Shown one piece after another: positions 11,827 through 19,310 of a stretch of 64,000 nt of DNA. The notes under the pieces are model-generated. The model was not told the origin of the DNA and did no database searches. It was given only the letters and a program-made list of their open reading frames with translations. A program made the position numbers and the translations under genes. Every line of letters begins with the position of its first letter. Position 1 is the stretch's first letter. Origin of the DNA: Deltaproteobacteria bacterium HGW-Deltaproteobacteria-14 (GTDB lineage: Bacteria > Myxococcota_A > UBA9042 > PHBI01); assembly GCA_002841945.1 (NCBI GenBank), contig PHBI01000003.1:51893-115892 (forward strand), read 5' to 3'.

Positions 11827-13433
11827 GGCTCCCCCGGATCAGCGCGCGTGTGTCGGTGCACGCGCCGGCGCTGGTAAGCGACCGCGACGAGAGCTTCGCG
11901 TGCGAGGTGGCGAGCCTGTCCGCGAGTGGCGCGCTGCTCGTCGGCGGTCCGCGCTTCGACCTCGATCGCGAGCTGTTCCTCGAGCTGCAGGTCACCCCGA
12001 GCGAGGTGGTCTTCCTGCGCGCGCTGGTCGTTCGCTATCAGAAGCTCGGCGGCGACGCGTACGGCGTTGGCGTGGCGTTCCGGGCGGTCACGCCCGAGAT
12101 CGAGGCGCAGCTGACGCGGATCGTCACCGACGCCTACAAACAGCTCGGCGCGCGGATCCTCGGGCAGGTCCGCGGCGAGCTGCAGCGGCGCGGGATCACG
12201 GACATCGCGCAGGTCGCCGACGAGCTCCAGCAGATCAAGGAGGAGCAGGCGCGCGCCCACCTCTTCGCCGCCGACCTCTTCACCGAGGGAGGCAGCAACG
12301 CGGTCGCGCAGATCGTGTCCGGCACGACGGGCGAGACGCGTGACTGCATCGTGTGGTCGCTCAACCTCTACCTCGGCCTCAACCGCGAGGAGCGGGTCAT
12401 CGAGCGGGCCCGCGCGGCGCTCGCGAGCTACGGGACCGGCGCCGGCACGTCGCCGCCGTCAGGGGGCCTGAGCCGGCTCCACCATGAGATCGAGTCGCGC
12501 GTCGCGACGATGGTCGGCAAGGAGAAGGCGCTCGTCTTCTCGACCGGCTACGCCGCGAACCTGGGGGCGTTCTCGGCGCTGCCCGGTCCGAAGGACCTGG
12601 TGCTGCTCGATCGTGAAGCCCACGCGAGCATCATCGACGGCGTGCGCCTCTCCGGTCGCAAGTGGATGGCGTTCAAGCACAACGACGTCGCCGACCTCGA
12701 GGCCAAGCTCGAGCGCTACGCGCCGCACCACGAGAACGTCTTCGTCGCGGTCGAGGGCGCCTACTCGATGAGCGGGGATCTGGCGCCGCTGCGCGAGATC
12801 GTCGCGCTCAAGCAGCGCCACCGCTTCTACCTCTACGTCGACGAGGCGCACACCTTCGGCTTCTACGGCGAGGGCGGGCGCGGGTGGTGCCACGCCCAGG
12901 GGGTCAGCGACCAGGTCGACTTCATCATGTCGACCTTCTCGAAGGCGACGGCGTCGATGGGCGGCTTCGTGGCCGCCGACGAGCGGTTCTGCACGCTGCT
13001 GCAGGCGAGCGCGACGGCCTACATCTTCCAGGCCTGCCTGACGCCTCCCGACGCCGCGACGATCCTCGCGGCCCTCGACGAGATCAGCGACCACCCCGAG
13101 CACGCGCGGGCGCTACACGACAACAACGCCTACATGCGCGCGGCCCTCACCGAGGCCGGCTTCGACCTCGGGACGAGCCAGAGCCCGGTGATCCCGGTCT
13201 ACGTTCCCGACCTCGAGAAGCTGTACCGGCTGTGCGCGCAGATCTACATGGAGGGGATCTTCACGGTGCCGGTCGTCTACCCGGCGGTGGGAGTCGACGA
13301 GGGGCGCCTGCGCTTCATCGTCAACGCGCACCACACCCGCGCCCAGATCGACACGACCGTGGAGGTCCTGTCGCGCACCGCGCAGGCGCTGGACCTCATC
13401 GGTCAGGGTGCGGAGGGCGGAGCGCACTCATGA
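11823..13433 (+). CDS. PilZ-like domain fused to alpha-oxoamine synthase (serine palmitoyltransferase/CqsA-like)
   Basis: A 536-residue protein overlapping the previous gene by four bases. Residues 1-110 look like a PilZ domain: the N-terminal RxxxR is present (R5, R9), but the second motif reads S-L-S-A-S-G (31-36) instead of D/NxSxxG. From about 130 on it is a PLP-dependent alpha-oxoamine synthase: the YGTGAGTSPPSGG loop, DEAH at 340-343, and the Schiff-base lysine K374 in STFSKATASMGGF. This family includes serine palmitoyltransferase, KBL, BioF, HemA and the autoinducer synthase CqsA. The expected reaction is decarboxylative condensation of an amino acid with the acyl chain from the upstream ligase-ACP. 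The amino acid is unknown. c-di-GMP control of the enzyme is inferred from the PilZ domain. Confidence 0.88.
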   Translation: MRLPRISARVSVHAPALVSDRDESFACEVASLSASGALLVGGPRFDLDRELFLELQVTPSEVVFLRALVVRYQKLGGDAYGVGVAFRAVTPEIEAQLTRIVTDAYKQLGARILGQVRGELQRRGITDIAQVADELQQIKEEQARAHLFAADLFTEGGSNAVAQIVSGTTGETRDCIVWSLNLYLGLNREERVIERARAALASYGTGAGTSPPSGGLSRLHHEIESRVATMVGKEKALVFSTGYAANLGAFSALPGPKDLVLLDREAHASIIDGVRLSGRKWMAFKHNDVADLEAKLERYAPHHENVFVAVEGAYSMSGDLAPLREIVALKQRHRFYLYVDEAHTFGFYGEGGRGWCHAQGVSDQVDFIMSTFSKATASMGGFVAADERFCTLLQASATAYIFQACLTPPDAATILAALDEISDHPEHARALHDNNAYMRAALTEAGFDLGTSQSPVIPVYVPDLEKLYRLCAQIYMEGIFTVPVVYPAVGVDEGRLRFIVNAHHTRAQIDTTVEVLSRTAQALDLIGQGAEGGAHS

Positions 13434-15301
13434 GCCTGCGAGGGCGCCGCGACGCGGACCGGGCTGGCCCAGGAGCGGCGCGCCTGCTCTGCGTCGGCGC
13501 GCTCGACGCCGCGCTCTCGGAGGAGCTCGGCGCCATGAGCGGCGTCGAGGTCGAAGCGCGCGAGCTCGCCGCGGGGCTGGCGTGGCTCGGTGGTGACTCC
13601 GGCGATGCGCCGGTCTCCGCCGTGCTCGTCGCCGGCGCCGCGGCGTCACGCGCGGTCGCGCAGCGCTGGGAGGCGACGCGCGCCGCCTGGTCGGTGGCGT
13701 TCGTGTTCTTGGTGGACCGGGCGGCGGTCCCCGGGCTGGTCGAGCTCGCCGCGACCGATCCCCAGGTCTTCATCATCGACGCCGCGTGTGGCGCCCCGGA
13801 GCGCACCCAGACGATCGCGCTGGTCCTGCGAAACGCCACCCTGACGCGCCGCGCGGCGGCGCTCTCGATCCTGCGGGACGTCCGCGTCCCGCGGCGGTCC
13901 GTGTCGGCGGCCCGGCAGCCGGGCGTCCCCCCGCGCGGGGACGGGCGCCGGAGGGCTGGCGAGGACGCGCTGACCGGCCTCACCGGCCGCCGCGGGCTGC
14001 ACGCGCGGCTCGCCGCCGAGCTGAATCTGGTGGCCACCCGGGCCGGCTACGAGTTCGCCCTGCTGGTCGTCGACCTCGATCGCTTCAAGGTCGTCAACGA
14101 CAGCTTCGGGTCGAACCGCGCCGACGCGCTGCTGGTCGACGTCGGACAGCGGATCCAGGACACCGTCCGCGCGAGCGACCTCGTGTGCCGGATCGGCGCC
14201 GACGAGTTCGGCGTCATCCTGAGCGACGTGCGCGACCAGCGGCAGGTCACCGCCGTCGCCCAGCGTCTGGCGTCGAACCCCGCGATCCTGGTCGCCCCGG
14301 ACGGCCGCTCGCTGCCGGTGACGCTGGCGATCGGCGCGGTCGTCACCCGCGCGGGGACCGGACAGGAGCCCGACGACGTGCTGCGCAAGGCGAGCCTCGC
14401 GTTGACCGTCGCCAAGGCGCGTCGGGGCGCGCGGTTCGAGCTCTTCGACCCCGACGCGCACGCGCGCAACCTGGTCGAGCTCGACCTCGAGCCGCAGATC
14501 CTGCGGGCCATTCGAGAGGAGGAGTTCAGCCTCTACCATCAGGCCGTGGTGTCGCTCGCGGACGGCCGGGTCCACGGCTTCGAGGCGCTGCTCCGGTGGC
14601 ACCACCCGAAGCTGGGGCTGGTCGCGCCGGGGGCGTTCATCCCGATGCTGGAGTCGAGCGGGCTCATCGAGCCGCTCGGCGAGTGGGTCATCGACCGCGC
14701 GTGCCGCGATCTCGAGGTGCTGCAGCGGGTCCGGCCGACGGCGCCGGTCTTTCTGAACCTCAACATCTCGCACCGGCAGCTGCTCCGAGAGGGGTTCGCG
14801 GCGCGGATGATCGCCCACGTCCGCGCCGCGTCGATCGACCCGAGGCTGCTCGGCGTCGAGCTCACCGAGACGACGATGATCGACGACTTCCAGGTCGTCG
14901 GCGCGAACGTGGCGGCGCTGCGCGAGGCCGGCATGCGCGTGTTCGTGGACGACTTCGGCGTCGGCTACTCCTCGCTCAGCTCGCTGAGCCGGCTGCCGGT
15001 CGACGTGCTCAAGATCGATCGCTCGTTCGTCGCCGGCATGGCGTCCGGGCGGCGCGACGTGGCGCTGGTGTCCAAGATCGTCGAGCTCGGGCACGTGCTC
15101 GACCTGCCGGTCGTCGCCGAGGGGGTCGAGACCGCAGCGGAGGTCGCCGCGGTCGTCGCCGCGGGGTGCGACTACGCCCAGGGCTACCACTTCCATCGCC
15201 CAGCGCCGCTCGCCGAGGCGACCGCGATGCTGCGCACCGAGCCGGTCTTCTCGCGCGTCGCGGGCCCGCGGATGATCGGGGCGACGTCAGCCTTCTCCTA
15301 G
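13430..15301 (+). CDS. GGDEF-EAL protein, probable c-di-GMP phosphodiesterase
   Basis: A 623-residue protein starting at an ATG that overlaps the previous stop by four bases; the open frame extends further upstream but runs antisense-like through the synthase gene. The N-terminal about 150 residues are a receiver-like domain of unclear function. The GGDEF domain has GADEF at 256-260 in place of GGDEF, with an intact RxxD inhibitory site (R247/D250), so it may be a GTP or c-di-GMP sensor rather than a cyclase. The EAL domain keeps EALLRW (E385), NLNIS, ELTET, DDFG, KIDR and AEGVE, the residues needed for hydrolysis. It is the last gene of the operon and probably opposes the PAS-GGDEF protein. 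Confidence 0.9.
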   Translation: MSLRGRRDADRAGPGAARLLCVGALDAALSEELGAMSGVEVEARELAAGLAWLGGDSGDAPVSAVLVAGAAASRAVAQRWEATRAAWSVAFVFLVDRAAVPGLVELAATDPQVFIIDAACGAPERTQTIALVLRNATLTRRAAALSILRDVRVPRRSVSAARQPGVPPRGDGRRRAGEDALTGLTGRRGLHARLAAELNLVATRAGYEFALLVVDLDRFKVVNDSFGSNRADALLVDVGQRIQDTVRASDLVCRIGADEFGVILSDVRDQRQVTAVAQRLASNPAILVAPDGRSLPVTLAIGAVVTRAGTGQEPDDVLRKASLALTVAKARRGARFELFDPDAHARNLVELDLEPQILRAIREEEFSLYHQAVVSLADGRVHGFEALLRWHHPKLGLVAPGAFIPMLESSGLIEPLGEWVIDRACRDLEVLQRVRPTAPVFLNLNISHRQLLREGFAARMIAHVRAASIDPRLLGVELTETTMIDDFQVVGANVAALREAGMRVFVDDFGVGYSSLSSLSRLPVDVLKIDRSFVAGMASGRRDVALVSKIVELGHVLDLPVVAEGVETAAEVAAVVAAGCDYAQGYHFHRPAPLAEATAMLRTEPVFSRVAGPRMIGATSAFS

Positions 15302-15347
15302 GACCTCAGGCAAAACTCGCTTCGCTGCGTTTTGCCTGCGGTCCTAG
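15298..15347 (+). terminator. 50-bp near-perfect palindrome at operon end
   Basis: CTAGGACC (15298-15305) pairs with GGTCCTAG (15340-15347). After one mismatch, CAGGCAAAAC (15307-15316) pairs with GTTTTGCCTG (15329-15338) around a 12-base loop. The stop codon of the GGDEF-EAL gene lies in the left arm. There is no T tract, so it is not a textbook intrinsic terminator. It could still stop transcription, protect the mRNA 3' end, or be part of the repeat element that follows. Confidence 0.55.
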
Positions 15348-15381
15348 CGAGACTGATCCGGCCGCTTCGCGGCCTCCACCG

Positions 15382-15443
15382 GCCGCTCGCGCGGCCTGGG
15401 ACATCGTCCCGGGGCCTCGCTAGCTCGGCCCCGGATCAATGTC
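15382..15443. repeat. dispersed 62-bp hairpin repeat, copy 1
   Basis: This 62-bp segment recurs at 37942-38003 with only four mismatches. It contains the inverted pair CCGGGGCC / GGCCCCGG around a ten-base loop and, in this copy, GGGAC / GTCCC. Both copies lie between genes. The rest of the gap from 15302 to 15643 holds the palindrome just upstream and no recognisable gene. TCGCTTCGC-type words recur around 15317 and 15590. Confidence 0.7.
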
Positions 15444-15643
15444 CTAGACCTGAGGTCCCGTCCCGGCGGTCGTCACCGGAGGGCGGAGCCGCCGCGGCGG
15501 CTCGCGAGAGGAGGCCACGCGACCGCGGATTGTTGCCGGTCGGCCCGGCCTGGGGCAGCCTCGCCTGGGACGCTCGAGCCGAACTCGCTTCGCGGCGTTC
15601 TGGTTGATCCTGGAAGAGGCTCGTCCGCCGAGGTGCTCGCGGG

Positions 15644-16702
15644 ATGTTCAAGATGGTGGCGCTGGTCGTGGTCGTCGTGGTCGCCGTGCCGTTGGTGGGC
15701 GGCGTCATGGTGCGCTGCGACGGCTCCCTCGACGCCGCCGTGACGCGGGTCGAGGCGTGCGCGCCCGCCGCCGACGCGTTGGGCGCCGACATCGGGCCGA
15801 GCTTTCTCGGCGTGTCCTGCGGCTCGTCGGAGAGCTCGGGGGCGTTTGCGCAGTCGTCCTGGGAGACGCCGATCGCCGGCACCCGGGCGCGTGGCACGCT
15901 GCACTACGCCGCCGAACAGCGCGCGAGCGCCTGGCGGGTCCTGACGGCGGCGGTCACGGTCGACGGCGTCACGATCCCGGTCGTCCCGTGCGGGGGGACG
16001 GACGCGAGCGCCGCCGTCGACGAGGACGGCCTCGCCTGCGACCGCGGGGAGGGCGCGGCATGCAACCGGCTCGGCGTGGCCGCGGCGCGCGGTGACCGCG
16101 GCGCCAAGAACCTCGAGGCGGCGCGCGGCTTCTATCAGCGTGCCTGCGCCGCAGGCGACGGCACCGGGTGCGCGAACCTCGGGGCGCTCCAGGAGCGGGA
16201 CTTCGGGGACGACAAGGCCGCGGTGCACTACTACCGGCTCGGGTGCGATCTGCGGTCGCCCGCGGCGTGTACCGGCCTCGCGGTGATGCTCGTCGCGGGG
16301 CGCGCCGTCGAGGCCGACCCCGCTCGGGCGCGCGAGCTCCTCGAGGCGGCGTGTCAGGCGGCTCACGCGCCCGCGTGTGGCCAGCTCGGGGCGCTGCTGG
16401 GGGGCGACCCGGCCGCCGCCGTGCGAGCCCGCGAGCTGTTGCAGCGGGGCTGTGACGCCGAGGACAGCGCGAGCTGCGTGGAGCTGGGCGCGGCCTGGGC
16501 GGAGGGACGCGGCGGTCCCCGCGACGAGGCCCGCGCCATCCAGCTCTGGCTCGGGCTGTGCGACGCCGGGCGTCCCGCCGGGTGCACCGCCCTGGGCCGC
16601 TACTACCGCGGGCGGGACCGTCATGACGAAGCGCGCCGCTACCTCGACCGCGGCTGCGCGGCCGGCGACCCCGCAGCCTGCGATGAGGCCAAACACCTGT
16701 AG
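15644..16702 (+). CDS. membrane-anchored Sel1-like repeat protein, cysteine-rich
   Basis: A 352-residue protein. Residues 4-22 are a very hydrophobic valine-rich segment, a signal anchor or signal peptide. Residues about 25-115 form a domain I do not recognise. From about 125 to the end run Sel1-like repeats with a paired-Cys pattern such as CDRGEGAACNRLGVAAARGD and CAAGDGTGCANLG, similar to the disulfide-stapled Helicobacter cysteine-rich (Hcp) proteins. Such repeats are helical scaffolds that usually act outside the cytoplasm. The ATG at 15644 has a weak ribosome site, and an ATG nine bases on is an alternative. No enzymatic motif is visible. Confidence 0.75.
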   Translation: MFKMVALVVVVVVAVPLVGGVMVRCDGSLDAAVTRVEACAPAADALGADIGPSFLGVSCGSSESSGAFAQSSWETPIAGTRARGTLHYAAEQRASAWRVLTAAVTVDGVTIPVVPCGGTDASAAVDEDGLACDRGEGAACNRLGVAAARGDRGAKNLEAARGFYQRACAAGDGTGCANLGALQERDFGDDKAAVHYYRLGCDLRSPAACTGLAVMLVAGRAVEADPARARELLEAACQAAHAPACGQLGALLGGDPAAAVRARELLQRGCDAEDSASCVELGAAWAEGRGGPRDEARAIQLWLGLCDAGRPAGCTALGRYYRGRDRHDEARRYLDRGCAAGDPAACDEAKHL

Positions 16703-16716
16703 CGTCGGCGCGCGGC

Positions 16717-16761
16717 TTGTGATCCAACGTGATACGGCCGCCGTGCTCACTTGTGATACGG
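16717..16761. promoter_or_regulatory. short direct repeats upstream of the LCCL gene
   Basis: TTGTGAT occurs at 16717 and 16751. The longer word GTGATACGG occurs at 16729-16737 and 16753-16761, a 24-base period. They lie between the Sel1 protein gene and the LCCL gene and may be binding sites for a regulator. No promoter boxes could be assigned. Confidence 0.25.
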
Positions 16762-16816
16762 GTGGTGTCCAGGGGCCGGTGGGACTACCGTGAGAGGGTC
16801 GACGCCGAGGTGACCC

Positions 16817-17842
16817 ATGACGCGCCCGCTCCTCCCCGCTCTGCTCGGTCTCGCCCTCGTCACCGGCGCCGCTCCCGCCAGCGCAGCGCCGAACCCCTGC
16901 GGCGGTGCGTTCACGCAGCACCGCGCCGGGGGCGACGGAGACGTCGTGTGCACATGCGGTAGGCTGGCGCCAGCCCCGGTCTGGGGCACGTCAACGTATA
17001 CGGCGGATTCCGATTTGTGCGCCGCAGCGGCACACGCCGGGGCGATCCCCGCGACCGGCGGCGAGGTGCGCGCCCGTCGCGCGGCGGGCTGCGCGGGCTA
17101 CCGCGGGAGCTTCGCCCACGGGGTCCCCTCGGGGGCGTGGGGGGCGTTCGAGGCGAGCTTCTTCTTCCCCGGCCACGGGGACGGCGCCTGCGTCCTGCCC
17201 GACCCCGACGCCTGCCCGCTCGTGTGGGCGGTCGCCCCCGGCCACGCACCCGGCGTCGAGCGGACCTGCGCGTGCGGCTCGAGCCCCGGGGGGGAGGTCT
17301 TCGGCACCGCCATCTATACCGCGGACTCCTCCGTGTGTGCGGCGGCGGTCCACGCGGGAGCCGTGACTCGCGGCGGCGGGCGCGTCACCATCCGGGGCGC
17401 CGGCGGCTGCGGTGGCTACTCCGGGACCGCCGCGAACGGCGTGACCTCGCGCGACTGGGGCGCCTACGGCGAGAGCTTCTTCTTCCCGGGCCACGGGGAC
17501 GGCGCGTGTCGCTCGGTGGGCACGCTGTGCCCGCAGACCTTCGAGCAGATCGGCGCCGAGCTCCCCGCGGTCTGCACCTGCGCCGGCGCGGAGCAGGGCG
17601 CGATCTATGGGACCGGCGTCTACACCGCCGACTCCGTCATCTGCGTCGCGGCCCGCCACGCCGGCGTCGTCGGCGCGCGCGGCGGTGAGGTGCGGCTCGT
17701 GCCCGTCGCGGGCTGCCATCACTACGAAGGCAGCGCCCGCAACGGCGTCACGTCGCGCGCGTGGAACGCCTATGAGCGCAGCTTCACCTTCCGCCCGCCC
17801 GCCGGGGCGGCGCCGTACCCGACCGACTGCCCGCCGATCTGA
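16817..17842 (+). CDS. secreted protein with three LCCL domains
   Basis: A 341-residue protein with a signal peptide (MTRPLLPALLGLALVTGAAP, cut near SAA). Three repeats of about 95 residues follow, each with the LCCL signature: G-YTADS-C-A-HAG, then a G-C-Y segment (CAGY, CGGY, CHHY), then W-AY-SF-F. The cysteines are conserved between repeats, as expected for a disulfide-bonded extracellular fold. LCCL domains are best known from animal proteins such as cochlin and Limulus factor C and occur only in some bacteria. The function is unknown; binding of polysaccharide or lipopolysaccharide is a guess from the eukaryotic relatives. The ATG has GAGG six bases upstream. Confidence 0.85.
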   Translation: MTRPLLPALLGLALVTGAAPASAAPNPCGGAFTQHRAGGDGDVVCTCGRLAPAPVWGTSTYTADSDLCAAAAHAGAIPATGGEVRARRAAGCAGYRGSFAHGVPSGAWGAFEASFFFPGHGDGACVLPDPDACPLVWAVAPGHAPGVERTCACGSSPGGEVFGTAIYTADSSVCAAAVHAGAVTRGGGRVTIRGAGGCGGYSGTAANGVTSRDWGAYGESFFFPGHGDGACRSVGTLCPQTFEQIGAELPAVCTCAGAEQGAIYGTGVYTADSVICVAARHAGVVGARGGEVRLVPVAGCHHYEGSARNGVTSRAWNAYERSFTFRPPAGAAPYPTDCPPI

Positions 17843-17872
17843 CGCGAGGCCGCCGGCGGCGCGCTGGCGTCA
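17840..17872. terminator. inverted repeat joining two convergent stop codons
   Basis: TGACGC at 17840-17845 pairs with GCGTCA at 17867-17872, with further GC-rich pairing inside (GCCGCCGGCGGC). The outer bases are the stop codons of the LCCL gene on the plus strand and of the lipoprotein gene on the minus strand. It is plausibly a shared bidirectional terminator or mRNA end stabiliser, but there is no T tract on either side. Confidence 0.5.
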
Positions 17873-18997
17873 CCGCGCGAGCGCGCTCACGACCTCGCTC
17901 GTGGCGGGCGCGTAGCGATGCCGCAGGCACAGCGGCGCGGGCCCCCAGGCGAACAGGTTCGGCGCCCCTCCCCCGACGGAGCCGCTGTAGGCGATCTCCA
18001 TCCCGTTGCCGCCGTTCAGCTCGTGCACGTCGCACCTTCGACCGCTGGCGTCGGTCAGGTCGATGTCCCAGACCATCACGGGGTAGACCGCGGCGCTGGG
18101 GAGCTCCCACCCGGCGTCGGTCAGGGCGAGCTCGCGCGTCATCGCGGTGGCCCGCCCGATGAGGCGGCAGCGCCCCGCCGTGGCGAACGCCGCGTCGTTC
18201 AACCCGAGGCTCACCGTCCAGTGGGCGACGCCGACCTCCGCCTGCACGTCACGGTTGACGGCCGCCGCGAAGAGATACCCCGCCGGGTCGTGGTTCGGCG
18301 CGGCCGCGAGGTCGACGATGCCCTGGCTCGCCGCGTCCACCACCACGTCGGAGTCGAGGCCCTCGCAGCGGATGATCGGGTCGTCGAGGTAGACGCGGGT
18401 GGTGCGCTCGGCGGCGCCAGTACACGTGACCTGCAGGACGGCCGTCTGGTCCTTCGCGCCCTGCTTGAGTGGGTTGTTCAAGAGCTCGAGGGTGGCCCCG
18501 GTGTCGCGCCGCTCACAGTCGAGTCGCGCGCTGCAGACGACGTCTCGAAACGTCACCGGCGCGGCGAAGAGCCCGGGGTTCGCGTCCCCCGCCACCGTGA
18601 CGTCGAAGGCCGCCACCGCCTCGGTCCCTCCGCACGGGGCCGCGAGGGACACCGGGGTCGGGTTGCGGTAGCGCGCGGCGTCGATCACGTCGCCCCGCGC
18701 GTCGTAGAGCGCGTCGAGCACCAGGGTCACGGTGTTCGGACCCGCCTCGGGATCGCACGCCGCCTCGAGCCACAGCGTCCCGTCACCATCGCCGAAGCGG
18801 CTCGACGCGACCTGCCGCTCCCACACGACCCCGCCCGCCCCCTGGACCGAGACGGTGTAGACGGCGTCCGAGAGGTCGGTGAGGCCGAGCGACGCGACCT
18901 CGACCGCCACCCGATCCGGGCTCGCGCCGTCTCCCGCGCAGCCGAGGACCAGCAGCGCGGGCGCCGCCCGCAGAAATCGCCGGTACGATCCGTTCAC
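17870..18997 (-). CDS. lipoprotein of unknown function
   Basis: A 375-residue predicted lipoprotein: the N-terminus is hydrophobic and ends in a lipobox (LLVLGCAG). The rest is beta-rich and has several cysteine pairs (for example CSARLDC and CRLIG..RRCDVHEL) consistent with oxidation in the periplasm or on the outer membrane. The GTG start at 18997 has a GGGAGGG ribosome site. I do not recognise a family; large, poorly conserved lipoproteins like this are common in Myxococcota. It is convergent with the LCCL gene and divergent from the citrate-synthase gene. Confidence 0.7.
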   Translation of the reverse strand: MNGSYRRFLRAAPALLVLGCAGDGASPDRVAVEVASLGLTDLSDAVYTVSVQGAGGVVWERQVASSRFGDGDGTLWLEAACDPEAGPNTVTLVLDALYDARGDVIDAARYRNPTPVSLAAPCGGTEAVAAFDVTVAGDANPGLFAAPVTFRDVVCSARLDCERRDTGATLELLNNPLKQGAKDQTAVLQVTCTGAAERTTRVYLDDPIIRCEGLDSDVVVDAASQGIVDLAAAPNHDPAGYLFAAAVNRDVQAEVGVAHWTVSLGLNDAAFATAGRCRLIGRATAMTRELALTDAGWELPSAAVYPVMVWDIDLTDASGRRCDVHELNGGNGMEIAYSGSVGGGAPNLFAWGPAPLCLRHRYAPATSEVVSALAR

Positions 18998-19123
18998 GAC
19001 GTCCCTCCCCCCATGCCCCCTGGGTCAGCTCACGTCGCTCTCGAGCCGATCGCGGCCCGCACCGCGCCGAGCTCCAGAGCCCTCCCGTGGCTATCACCGT
19101 GACACTCAAAGGCAATCATAATC

Positions 19124-19144
19124 GTGAGATCTTGCGGATCTCAC
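19124..19144. promoter_or_regulatory. palindrome in the divergent lipoprotein/citrate synthase region
   Basis: GTGAGATC (19124-19131) and GATCTCAC (19137-19144) form a perfect 8-bp inverted repeat around TTGCG. It lies beside a locally AT-rich stretch (AATCATAATCG) in the gap between two divergent genes, where an operator or promoter would be expected. No gene is seen in the rest of 18998-19302. Confidence 0.4.
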
Positions 19145-19262
19145 CGCACTCCCGCGGGGGCCCCCGCGATGGCCCCGGTCCTCGCCCGCCGCTGGCCGCC
19201 GGGGCGCGGATACCGGGAATCGAGCCGGATCGAGCGCGCCGCCGCCGCGCCCGACGTGGAAG

Positions 19263-19310
19263 GTTGATCAATCTGTTGATAAACAGAGAATCAACTATCA
19301 ATATGTCAAC
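19263..19310. promoter_or_regulatory. clustered GTTGAT half-sites at the citrate synthase start
   Basis: Half-sites GTTGAT at 19263 and 19275 (12 bases apart) face ATCAAC at 19290 and GTCAAC at 19305 (15 bases apart). The central pair forms a 21-bp inverted repeat at 19275-19295. The block is strikingly AT-rich for this genome and runs up to and over the ATG at 19303. The downstream protein begins with a DNA-binding domain, so self-binding is a natural hypothesis. Confidence 0.5.

Noticed and set aside
12662..13429. An upstream in-frame extension of the GGDEF-EAL protein
   Set aside because: That stretch overlaps the PLP-enzyme gene in another frame and translates to Arg-rich noise; the ATG at 13430 gives the standard four-base overlap.
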